This document shows positions 1-5,686 of a stretch of DNA of 7,174 bases, in pieces. The stretch covers positions 1 through 7,174 of the forward strand of contig JAJYQG010000062.1 in assembly GCA_021794775.1 (NCBI GenBank), written 5' to 3'. The position numbers were made by a program, and so were the translations under genes. Numbering within the stretch: position 1 is the first letter of the stretch; each line of letters starts with the position of its first letter. The DNA comes from Pseudomonadota bacterium (GTDB lineage: Bacteria > Pseudomonadota > Gammaproteobacteria > Burkholderiales > Ferrovaceae). The notes beneath the pieces were generated by a model that did not search any database, was not told where the DNA came from, and was given only the letters and a program-made list of their open reading frames with translations.

Positions 1-927
1 TTGGTTGTTACCGCCGAGATTACCAGAACCAATTTTTCACGCGAAAGCCTTTTGATGATCGAGCGCGATCTGGACCGGTTCCCGGAGCAGGTTGTTACCG
101 AGGCGTTGACGCGGTGCCGTCGCGAGTTGACCGGGCACTTGACGCTTCCGGCAATCATCCAGCGCATCAATGAACAGGACGGTCGCCCAGGTCCGGAAGA
201 GGCGTGGGGGATGATTCCGCAGGACGAGTATGGGTCGGTTGTTTGGACAAAGGAAATGGCCGAGGCTTATGGGGTTTGTTGCCCGCTGCTACAGGTCGGC
301 GACAAGATTGCGGCCAGGATGAGTTTTCTCGAGGTTTACAAGCGCCTGATCGCCGAGGCGAGGCAGTTCATGCGTCCGGTTGTCTGGACTACCAGTTTTG
401 GGCGCGATCAGGCTCAACGCGTTCTGGCCGTGTCTACAGCGGTCGAGAAGGGGCGCATATCCATTCAGCGCGCAGTCGGGTTGCTGCCGCATTACTCGCA
501 AGACATCGAGTCCACGTCGCTTGATGAAAGAGGGTTTCAACTCGCTCTGGAAAACAGCATGAAGTTGTTGGAGGGAGCGAAGAATTCAGACAGCGCATTG
601 TCGGATGTTCCGAAACTGATTTGGGCCACATACCGAAACGATCTCGAGGCAGTGCGCGATCTTGTCTCCAAACACCGGCGCGAACCGGATTTTGTTGGTG
701 CCATGAAATCGGCACTCGGGATCATTGAAAACGATGACACGCAGGTTCAGGCCAGGGCGCTATCCAGAAAGACGATGACGCAGGATGGGCGCGCGAAGGC
801 CGAAGCGGATGAAAGAGCAAACCGCGAGGCGATTGTTCGACTGCTTTCTGAGGCTATTGTTGACGAACACAGTGTCGATGGTGACCGCGAGCGCGCGAGT
901 TCGTGGCAACGCCTTAAAACCGCGTAG
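1..927 (+). CDS. Conserved hypothetical protein of prophage/island replication neighbourhoods, probably 5'-partial
   Basis: The frame is open from the first base and ends at TAG 925-927, giving 308 residues if TTG at position 1 is the start. No ribosome binding site can be seen, and related proteins as I remember them have a short extra N-terminus, so roughly 10-15 residues may lie outside the window. The hallmark blocks are DGRPGPEEAW (residues 60-69) and SVVWTKEMAEAYG (79-91), followed by GDKIAARMSF (100-109), then a VVWTTSFGRD segment and a charged helical C-terminus rich in Arg, Glu and Lys. I recognise the first blocks from conserved proteobacterial proteins found in prophages and islands, often near helicase-loader or primosome genes. 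A role in replication initiation is inferred from that context only; no enzymatic motif is visible. It appears to be first of three plus-strand genes, with 27 bp to the next start. Confidence 0.8.
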   Translation: MVVTAEITRTNFSRESLLMIERDLDRFPEQVVTEALTRCRRELTGHLTLPAIIQRINEQDGRPGPEEAWGMIPQDEYGSVVWTKEMAEAYGVCCPLLQVGDKIAARMSFLEVYKRLIAEARQFMRPVVWTTSFGRDQAQRVLAVSTAVEKGRISIQRAVGLLPHYSQDIESTSLDERGFQLALENSMKLLEGAKNSDSALSDVPKLIWATYRNDLEAVRDLVSKHRREPDFVGAMKSALGIIENDDTQVQARALSRKTMTQDGRAKAEADERANREAIVRLLSEAIVDEHSVDGDRERASSWQRLKTA

Positions 928-954
928 TTTTTGTTTATAACCGAGGGAATTCAA

Positions 955-1497
955 TTGATCGACACGCGCATAAAGTTGTTTTACGAGGTTGTTTTCAGCC
1001 GGCTGGCGTTTGAGTTGGCCAGGAAACAGGAGAAGGCTTTTTGGTCGGCTGAGCGCAGCATTCCGGTCGATGTCAAAGGCTCCGACACGGAATCCGGCGT
1101 TTGGTATGCTGAAATCTGCCTGAACACCAAGATCAGGCCGGCGTTGTCAATATCCTTGCTTCCAGGCGAGCTTCGCGTGGGAATTGTGGTGCCAGAATCG
1201 TTCATTTTTATCGGCGAAAAGGATCTCACGCCAGCGATCGTCGGTTCGTTTGGCGAGGCGTTGGATGTTACGCGAAACCTGCCAGGCCACTCAAAACTGT
1301 TCGATAGGATGGTTTCCGATGATCCTTTTACGGCGAACTGGTTTGTGAGGTCGATTGAGAACAGCTTGTACCGCGACATCATGGTGCTTCGTCTGGCCGA
1401 CATTGCCAGGCAGTTGTGGGTATCAGTCGCTCAGGTAATTTTGGTCCATAGTCATCAAGAAGACACTCTCCATGGCACCCAAGAAAACTCTCTCTGA
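955..1497 (+). CDS. Unknown 180-residue protein
   Basis: I do not recognise this protein. The TTG start at 955 is chosen because GAGGGA (943-948) lies six bases upstream; the in-frame TTG at 931 has no Shine-Dalgarno and sits three bases after the previous stop. The N-terminus (IDTRIKLFYEVVFSRLAFEL) is an amphipathic helix. A beta-rich middle follows, with repeated hydrophobic strands around LSISLLPGELRVGIVVPESF. The C-terminal half is helical and ends in a polar tail. No signal peptide, clear membrane segment, metal-binding cluster or nucleotide-binding loop is visible, so it is probably a soluble cytoplasmic protein. Its last 26 bp overlap the next gene in another frame, which suggests co-transcription and possibly coupled translation. 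Confidence 0.75.
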   Translation: MIDTRIKLFYEVVFSRLAFELARKQEKAFWSAERSIPVDVKGSDTESGVWYAEICLNTKIRPALSISLLPGELRVGIVVPESFIFIGEKDLTPAIVGSFGEALDVTRNLPGHSKLFDRMVSDDPFTANWFVRSIENSLYRDIMVLRLADIARQLWVSVAQVILVHSHQEDTLHGTQENSL

Positions 1498-1765
1498 CTG
1501 GATCTGCGCAGCAAACGGCGCGTTGGGCTGGAAAGGAAAAGTAATCGGCTTTCTTGAATACCTCGGGTCGTTGTTTGCTGTGTCCGGCACGTTCATGATG
1601 GCGTCCGGCCTGCCTTCGCACGGTCGGTTGTTGGTTTGGCTGGTATGGCTCATCGGTAACCTGATGTTCTGCGTCTGGTCCGTGTCGAGGCGCGCATGGG
1701 GCATCCTGGGGCTGAACGCGGTGTATGTGGTGCTTGACCTGGTGGGGATATTCAGGTCATTCTGA
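1472..1765 (+). CDS. Small three-helix membrane protein, weakly PnuC/SemiSWEET-like in layout
   Basis: This is a 97-residue protein starting at ATG 1472, with AAGAAG about ten bases upstream as a plausible ribosome binding site, and overlapping the end of the previous gene by 26 bp. After a short soluble N-terminus (APKKTLSDWICAANG) there are about three hydrophobic segments: residues 28-46 (YLGSLFAVSGTFMMASG), 53-71 (LVWLVWLIGNLMFCVW) and 75-95 (WGILGLNAVYVVLDLVGIF). The spacing of Trp, the Asn in the last helix (LGLNAVY) and the VLDLVGIFR ending recall the half-repeat layout of SemiSWEET and PnuC-like small transporters and the small unassigned membrane proteins that resemble them. No PQ motif is present, so transport is a guess; an inner-membrane location is much safer. 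It ends about 50 bp before the hairpin at 1815-1850. Confidence 0.75.
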   Translation: MAPKKTLSDWICAANGALGWKGKVIGFLEYLGSLFAVSGTFMMASGLPSHGRLLVWLVWLIGNLMFCVWSVSRRAWGILGLNAVYVVLDLVGIFRSF

Positions 1766-1814
1766 CGGCGCACTCAAAAAGAGGAAATCCTAACGAAGCG
1801 GCTACAAGCCATCC

Positions 1815-1850
1815 GCGCCCAGGCAAGCCATAACAGCGCAAGCCGGGCGC
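1815..1850. terminator. Hairpin between convergent transcription units
   Basis: GCGCCC-A-GGC (1815-1824) pairs with GCCGGGCGC (1842-1850), giving nine G-C-rich pairs with one bulged A and a 17-nt loop. It lies between the stop of the plus-strand trio (1765) and the stop of the minus-strand operon (1860), where a bidirectional terminator is expected. The plus strand continues ATTTGTTCG, which is only weakly T-rich, and the minus-strand side is not T-rich, so it may be weak or Rho-assisted. Confidence 0.45.
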
Positions 1851-1859
1851 ATTTGTTCG

Positions 1860-2369
1860 CTATCCGCGCGGTGATCTTGGCGCCGACTTTGAACTGCTGG
1901 CTTCCATGGCGTTTCTGAAACGCTCGAATTCGTCCGTCAGGTTTTCGGCCATCAGGGTTGCAGCATCAACCGAACCAGAAGCCTCTGCGACAGTGAGGTT
2001 GTCGTAATCTGTTGCAGCGGCATGACGAAACCTTCTGACACGGCCGGCTATTTCAAGAAACTGTGGCGAAAAAATTGCCGGCCGCTCGCTTTTGAGGTTT
2101 TTCGTCGCTCTGGACAGCAATGCCGTATCCCAACTCCAGTCATCGCCGCCTAGCGGTGTTGGCTCGGCAATGACGGCAAAAATCTTTTTCAAACCATCCT
2201 CGAAAGACGTGTAGCCGGTTTGCATTGAGTGCATGAGAGCCATTCTTGCCATGTATCCATTGGTACTGTCGGCATCGAGGCCGCCGTTATCGAAAATCAT
2301 TTTGGACATTTTGAAATGATTTGCTGCTCTGCAAAAATCCTCTTGAACATCCGCCCATTTGGCATCCAT
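1860..2369 (-). CDS. HepT-like HEPN-family protein
   Basis: This helical 169-residue protein resembles the HepT-like branch of the HEPN superfamily, RNases that usually act as toxins paired with a minimal nucleotidyltransferase. Supporting features are a predominantly helical fold, a central helix (SFEDGLKKIFAVIAEP, about 55-70), the WSWDTALL segment (78-85), RPAIFSPQFLEIAGRV (about 96-111) and the motif RRFRH (112-116) followed by DYD (121-123). That order matches the family pattern of an RRFRH-type block followed by a Tyr. The classical RX4-6H-x-Y is not clean here: Ala and Thr stand where relatives often have Arg and His or Asn, so catalytic activity is uncertain. The ATG at 2369 is preceded by GGAG six bases upstream. 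An upstream ATG (2381) overlaps the glycosyltransferase stop as TAATG but lacks a Shine-Dalgarno. It is last in the minus-strand operon. Confidence 0.7.
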   Translation of the reverse strand: MDAKWADVQEDFCRAANHFKMSKMIFDNGGLDADSTNGYMARMALMHSMQTGYTSFEDGLKKIFAVIAEPTPLGGDDWSWDTALLSRATKNLKSERPAIFSPQFLEIAGRVRRFRHAAATDYDNLTVAEASGSVDAATLMAENLTDEFERFRNAMEASSSKSAPRSPRG

Positions 2370-2380
2370 TTTCTTCTCCA

Positions 2381-3436
2381 TTAATAACAACGACGATTTA
2401 ATTGCCCAAAACAGCCATGGTCAGAAGTCACAACCATCACCAACCCGAATACGCCGATGACCAGATCGTAGGGCATGAGGTACGGAACGACGACGCTCCA
2501 AGCCAGAAGCGTGATGGCGCAAGTCGAGAGCCATCCGCTGCCATGCCCTGTATTCGCCCCGCTCTCTTTTACAAACGCCGCCACGCACGCGCCAAACCCT
2601 ACGGCAGTCATAATCCACATGGCCTCACAGAGCGGCTTTGGTAGCCCCTGAAACAGCACGGCTGATGACACCATAAGCGATCTGTGGCTATTGACTGAAA
2701 CCGCCTGCCCGACGTGATGAAGCCAGACAATCCATCCCTTCGCGCCTACGAACGCTTCGCTGGTCATGATCAGCACGACAGCCGTGCCAACCATGCCGGT
2801 GATAAAGGCTTCGCGCTGGCGTGGAAAAACCAGAATAAAGCCAAGTGGTAACGCCAGGTGTGGCTTTAAGCACGCAACGGCCCCGATGATTGCGCCGGAC
2901 AGTGCCGGGAGAGCCTGACGCTCCATGATCGACAGAAAAAGCAAGGACGACAGCAGAATTCCATTCTGTTCCGCCCACAAGTTCAGCCAAAAAGCCGGAA
3001 AGGACAGAAACACCAACGCCGCCGACAGGCGGTGGCGGGCAGGGATGAACCGGACCAGCCGGGCGGCAACTGCAGCATAGACCGCGACCGAAACAAGGTT
3101 GTAAACCAGCCTGGACACCGGCTCCGGCATCAGCCCAAGCGGAAGAAAGAACAGGAAGCCGGTTGGCGGGTAATTCCAGGACAGGCCCCGCGCTTGCTGG
3201 CCGAATGTATTGGCCATCACCGGCTCAAAATACAGAAGATGGGTTTGGTCGTGCGCGCCGGAGGTTATGTACTCGAGCATCGTTTTTCCGGCCAGCCAGA
3301 AGATCGAGAAGTCGGTAAAATCTTCCCAGGGGGTTTTGTGGTGATAGAGCGAATTCGCGACAAACACGAAAATGAAGATCAGTCCAACCAGGAACGGCGT
3401 AACGATCGCGGGCTGAATGGACTGCCTATCGCTCAT
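2381..3436 (-). CDS. Glycosyltransferase family 87 (DUF2029) integral membrane protein
   Basis: This 351-residue polytopic protein has about eight to ten hydrophobic segments. The GT87 hallmarks appear in order: a first membrane segment (about 12-28), an acidic periplasmic loop with the FTDFSIFWLAGKTML block (D39 and D42, the likely catalytic region of this GT-C fold), a WNYPPTGFLFFLPLGLMP block (88-104), a degenerate form of the GQN motif as EQNGILLSSLL (156-166), and CLKPHLALPLG (189-199). Family members transfer mannose or arabinose from polyprenyl-phosphate donors to extracytoplasmic glycans or lipids; the substrate here is unknown. The start ATG overlaps the preceding stop as ATGA (3433-3436) and no Shine-Dalgarno is visible, so translation probably depends on coupling to the upstream gene. 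The length is close to normal for the family and nothing looks truncated. Confidence 0.82.
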   Translation of the reverse strand: MSDRQSIQPAIVTPFLVGLIFIFVFVANSLYHHKTPWEDFTDFSIFWLAGKTMLEYITSGAHDQTHLLYFEPVMANTFGQQARGLSWNYPPTGFLFFLPLGLMPEPVSRLVYNLVSVAVYAAVAARLVRFIPARHRLSAALVFLSFPAFWLNLWAEQNGILLSSLLFLSIMERQALPALSGAIIGAVACLKPHLALPLGFILVFPRQREAFITGMVGTAVVLIMTSEAFVGAKGWIVWLHHVGQAVSVNSHRSLMVSSAVLFQGLPKPLCEAMWIMTAVGFGACVAAFVKESGANTGHGSGWLSTCAITLLAWSVVVPYLMPYDLVIGVFGLVMVVTSDHGCFGQLNRRCY

Positions 3437-4068
3437 TTTTCAACGACGAGCGGGGTCTTGCTGGCTTCGTTGTAAAGCAGGGACACCCCTTTGATCAAAC
3501 CCTTGGCAGCCGGGTTTATAACCACAACATCAAAAAGTTCCTTGCCGGCGTATTCGACCTCGGCCATGTAGGTGACTGCTGCCGTGTTGGGATACAATCG
3601 AAAAACATCTTCACGAGCGGACGGATAGATCCGTAAGGCATCTTCAAGCGTGGTGGGGACCAACCTGCCTTCTTTTTTCAATTGCTCAAAAACGTCGTTA
3701 CGGATGGCCTCATACAGATCTCGCTTGACGTACTTCGTTCTCAGGAACGCAAAAGGCCCGTCGCTCTCTCTGGTGATTGAGTCGAAGGAATGCCTCGTCC
3801 TGAACTGCACAGCCAGGTCGGGGATTACCATGGACATGCGGACGACGCGAAGCTCCATATCGTTCAATTTGGCCCACCTTGAGGCGTGCATGAGGCCGGC
3901 CAGTCGTGATTTGTCCCCGTATAGCGCGCGGCCCTTCGTCATCCAGTCGAGAGAAACTTTGATTTCGGTGTTGTTTTTGAACTGCTCATGTGTTACGAAA
4001 AAGGGAATATCAAAGGACAGTACATCCTTTGATCGAGTGAAATACTCGGTTTCATCAGTGGATTGCAT
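3433..4068 (-). CDS. Unknown 211-residue soluble protein, first gene of the minus-strand operon
   Basis: I do not recognise a family. The ATG at 4068 has a good ribosome binding site, AGAGGG (bases 4080-4075), six bases upstream. The protein is mixed alpha/beta with many charged residues. It shows no signal peptide or membrane helix. Notable stretches are SFDIPFFVTHEQFKNN near the N-terminus, MELRVVRMSMVIPDLAVQFR in the middle, and a C-terminal part with AAVTYMAEVEYAGKELFDVVVINPAAKG that reads like alternating beta strands. It overlaps the glycosyltransferase by 4 bp (ATGA), so the two are probably made in fixed proportion, and the unknown protein may modulate the membrane enzyme or share its pathway. 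That link is inferred from coupling only. Confidence 0.75.
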   Translation of the reverse strand: MQSTDETEYFTRSKDVLSFDIPFFVTHEQFKNNTEIKVSLDWMTKGRALYGDKSRLAGLMHASRWAKLNDMELRVVRMSMVIPDLAVQFRTRHSFDSITRESDGPFAFLRTKYVKRDLYEAIRNDVFEQLKKEGRLVPTTLEDALRIYPSAREDVFRLYPNTAAVTYMAEVEYAGKELFDVVVINPAAKGLIKGVSLLYNEASKTPLVVEK

Positions 4069-4089
4069 TTGTTACCCTCTTGTTGTTAT

Positions 4090-4111
4090 GTTGGATTTTT
4101 GTTGGATTTTT
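4090..4111. repeat. Perfect tandem 11-bp repeat in the minus operon leader
   Basis: GTTGGATTTTT occurs twice back to back (4090-4100 and 4101-4111). On the minus strand this reads AAAAATCCAAC twice, in the predicted untranslated leader of the 211-residue gene, 10 bp beyond its ribosome binding site. The 11-bp period is about one helical turn, which suits cooperative protein binding, but it could also be a simple slippage product. Confidence 0.6.
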
Positions 4112-4112
4112 A

Positions 4113-4141
4113 TTGCCTTTCGTTACGAGTTATGCCATAAT
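4113..4141 (+). promoter_or_regulatory. Candidate sigma-70 promoter for the plus-strand arm
   Basis: TTGCCT (4113-4118) and CATAAT (4136-4141) are separated by 17 bp, and TG at 4133-4134 adds an extended -10. Transcription would start near 4148, leaving a leader of about 146 nt before the GTG at 4295. Its -10 shares bases with the oppositely directed candidate promoter at 4137-4165. Confidence 0.55.
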
Positions 4142-4165
4142 ACAATAAACTTTAGAGGTTGTCTA
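4137..4165 (-). promoter_or_regulatory. Candidate sigma-70 promoter for the minus-strand operon
   Basis: Read on the minus strand, TAGACA (4165-4160) and TATTAT (4142-4137) each match the consensus at five of six positions, with a 17-bp spacer. Transcription would start near 4130, about 60 nt before the ATG at 4068. The -10 overlaps the plus-strand -10 by five bases, so the two promoters could not be occupied at once. Confidence 0.5.
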
Positions 4166-4294
4166 CCTCGGATTGGTGGTAGGTTTCCCCTTAAAAAGGG
4201 ATAAAACAGATTGATTCTGCTTGCAAACCCCGAAAACAATCGGCTTCCGAGGTTTTTGTGTCGAGCTTTCTTCATTAAAACCAAAGGTGATATT
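4149..4294 (+). promoter_or_regulatory. Possible structured leader or attenuator upstream of the plus-strand operon
   Basis: This roughly 146-nt stretch has no credible gene. ACCTCGGA (4165-4172) is perfectly complementary to TCCGAGGT (4246-4253), whose last base begins a run of five T (4253-4257). Between these arms lie a two-part hairpin, GTTT plus CCCTT pairing with AAGGG plus AAAC (4183-4207), and two 4-bp hairpins (4207-4219 sharing one base, and 4230-4243). The 5' arm can instead pair locally as GAGGT/ACCTC (4155-4169), so two exclusive folds exist. This resembles an attenuator or small riboswitch but matches no class I know. Confidence 0.3.
4155..4169. promoter_or_regulatory. Inverted repeat over the minus-strand -35, possible operator
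   Basis: GAGGT-TGTCT-ACCTC is a perfect 5-bp inverted repeat centred at 4162. It covers the candidate minus-strand -35 and lies just downstream of the predicted plus-strand start, so a bound protein could affect both arms. The putative DNA-binding protein encoded from 4295 is an obvious candidate, but that is inference. The same bases can also form a small RNA hairpin. Confidence 0.3.
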
Positions 4295-5083
4295 GTGGCA
4301 AAAAAACAACATAATGCGGATGGAATTTTAGACCCAGGTAGTACGATCTCTGGCGCCGACGTGGCCGAGAAACCGGTTTTCGAAGAAGCGCCGGTCGCTG
4401 AAATGCAGACCATTGAGTCGGAAGCCGTCCAAGGCGAAGCGATTGACGTTCCGAAAGAAGAGGGTATCGAGGCGGCGCAAGAAGTTGCTGAGGCCGAGGC
4501 TTCTTTGTCCGAAACGAAACCGGAGTCCGTCGAGAAGCCTGCCGCCGATCGCGTGCGCAAGCCGAAAATGCCGGCGGTGCCTGCGCGCCGGATCACTGGC
4601 AACGATCTGGTCAGATTCAAGATCGATCATGGGCTGACTGATATTGAGCTTTGACGCTTGTTCCAGGTGGGGCCGCGCATCATGAGCGGCGAGATTGCGC
4701 GCGGCAATAAGGGGGTGAAGAGCCGGTCGATCTGTTATCTGTACCGGCTTTTTCAGAAGCATCCCGACGAACTGTTGCCGAGGCCAGCTCTGTCGATTTC
4801 TGATTTTTATCGCGAAATCGGCGGTGAAGCGGCGATCCAGGGGACCGAGTTTTCTCTGTATATTGGGCTTGAGTTGTCCGCGTATTTCCGGTTTTTCACG
4901 GTCGGGCAAAGCCCAGGGAAAGGCGTTCTGAAGGTTTTGGACTGCGCGATGAAGTTGAACAAGCACGATCCGAAGAAGGCTTTTGAGATGATCAAGTCGC
5001 TGGCCCTCGAGGAAGGCTCATCGCGGGGTTTCAACCCGATTGAGCGTCGGAGATGGGCCGAAGACGACGATGACGACGAGTAG
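4295..5083 (+). pseudogene. Putative two-domain helix-turn-helix-like protein interrupted by an in-frame TGA
   Basis: One reading frame runs from GTG 4295 (AGGTGA four bases upstream) to TAG 5083 with a single internal TGA at 4652-4654: 119 residues before and 142 after. The protein has an acidic, Glu/Ala/Val-rich, probably disordered N-terminus, then RITGNDLVRFKIDHGLTDIEL, the stop, and RLFQVGPRIMSGEIARGNKG. The helix is therefore cut in the middle of what looks like a DNA-binding unit. A second, similarly organised segment follows (SISDFYREIGG, then GLELSAYFRFFTVGQSPGKG and VLKVLDCAMKLNKHDP), and the tail is acidic (EDDDDDE). Continuity of sense across the stop favours a recent nonsense change, for example CGA or TGC to TGA. 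TGA ends neighbouring genes, so a recoded genetic code is unlikely. TTG 4658, GTG 4667 and ATG 4682 could restart a C-terminal product. A regulatory function is inferred. Confidence 0.65.
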
Positions 5084-5107
5084 TAACTGACTTGCGAGGA
5101 TTGGGCT

Positions 5108-5563
5108 GTGCCATTGAAGCCGTTTTTCCACGAAGCCAGAGAAATCGCGCGGCTTGCGCATAAAGCAAGATGCGTGGCTTTGGCGAACGGTTTTGTGGGT
5201 CTATGCAAGACCAAGGGCGCGGATGTCGTCGTTTTTGGGTCTTTGGCGAACAAGGATGCGTTTTTTCGGGTGGATTCGGATATTGACCTGTGCATCCTTG
5301 ATCCGGGGCCTCTGACTTTTCGCGAAATAGAAACCCTTGCCGGTTATTTTTTTGCTGGCACAAAGTTTGACCTGTGGGACAAATCGGACCTAAAGCCGGA
5401 TGTGCTGGATGAGGTTGCCAGGTTCGGGGTACGCCATTTCGACATCAGCGCGATTCGCGTGGAGCTGCGCAAGTTGCTAGGCGTGCCGGTGGACGTGCTA
5501 ACACCAAACGGATTGCCGGACAAATTTCGCGCCGCCGTGCTCGCGGAAGCCATGCCTGTCTGA
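5108..5563 (+). CDS. Minimal nucleotidyltransferase (MNT/MntA-like) with an extra MNT-like tail
   Basis: This 151-residue protein starts at GTG 5108, seven bases after GAGGA (5096-5100). ADVVVFGS (38-45) followed by DSDIDLCIL (56-64) is the MNT signature GS...DxD; KFDLWD (86-91) gives the usual third acidic strand (D88). The loop between GS and DID is 12 residues, two longer than the common GSX10DXD, and lacks the usual ARG. MNT antitoxins use ATP to AMPylate their HEPN toxin partner, and such a partner (HepT-like, 1860-2369) is encoded in this window but not adjacent. Residues 117-151 (VELRKLLGVPVDVLTPNG and on to AEAMPV) look like the C-terminal end of a second MNT, so the protein may be a 1.5-copy fusion. 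It lies 24 bp after the interrupted putative regulator, probably in the same operon. Confidence 0.8.
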   Translation: MPLKPFFHEAREIARLAHKARCVALANGFVGLCKTKGADVVVFGSLANKDAFFRVDSDIDLCILDPGPLTFREIETLAGYFFAGTKFDLWDKSDLKPDVLDEVARFGVRHFDISAIRVELRKLLGVPVDVLTPNGLPDKFRAAVLAEAMPV

Positions 5564-5627
5564 TCCTTGATCTTCAGCGACTATTAAGCCGTTCTGCCAA
5601 CAAAAAAGAATCTTCCGCTCCAAAAAT

Positions 5628-5668
5628 GAGATAGCCCCGCTGATTGTCAAGATTACGGGGCGTATCTC
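5628..5668. terminator. Strong hairpin between convergent genes
   Basis: GAGATAGCCCCG (5628-5639) pairs with CGGGGC-G-TATCTC (5656-5668): 12 base pairs with one bulged G and a 16-nt loop. Read on the minus strand it is followed by ATTTTTGG, a fair T-run, so it should terminate the gene at 5687-5914. On the plus strand no T-run follows, although it lies 65 bp after the nucleotidyltransferase and may still act there. Confidence 0.6.
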
Positions 5669-5686
5669 CTGCCTCTCGGTTTCTGG

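Noticed and set aside
4652..4654. TGA read as a sense codon (selenocysteine or an alternative genetic code).
   Set aside because: Neighbouring genes end with TGA at 1497, 1765 and 5563, and no selenocysteine family or SECIS-like hairpin can be recognised.
4123..4966. Long minus-strand open frames opposite the interrupted putative regulator gene.
   Set aside because: They mirror the Glu/Ala-rich coding bias of the plus-strand gene, lack starts with Shine-Dalgarno sequences, and give Arg/Ser-rich sequences with no family character.
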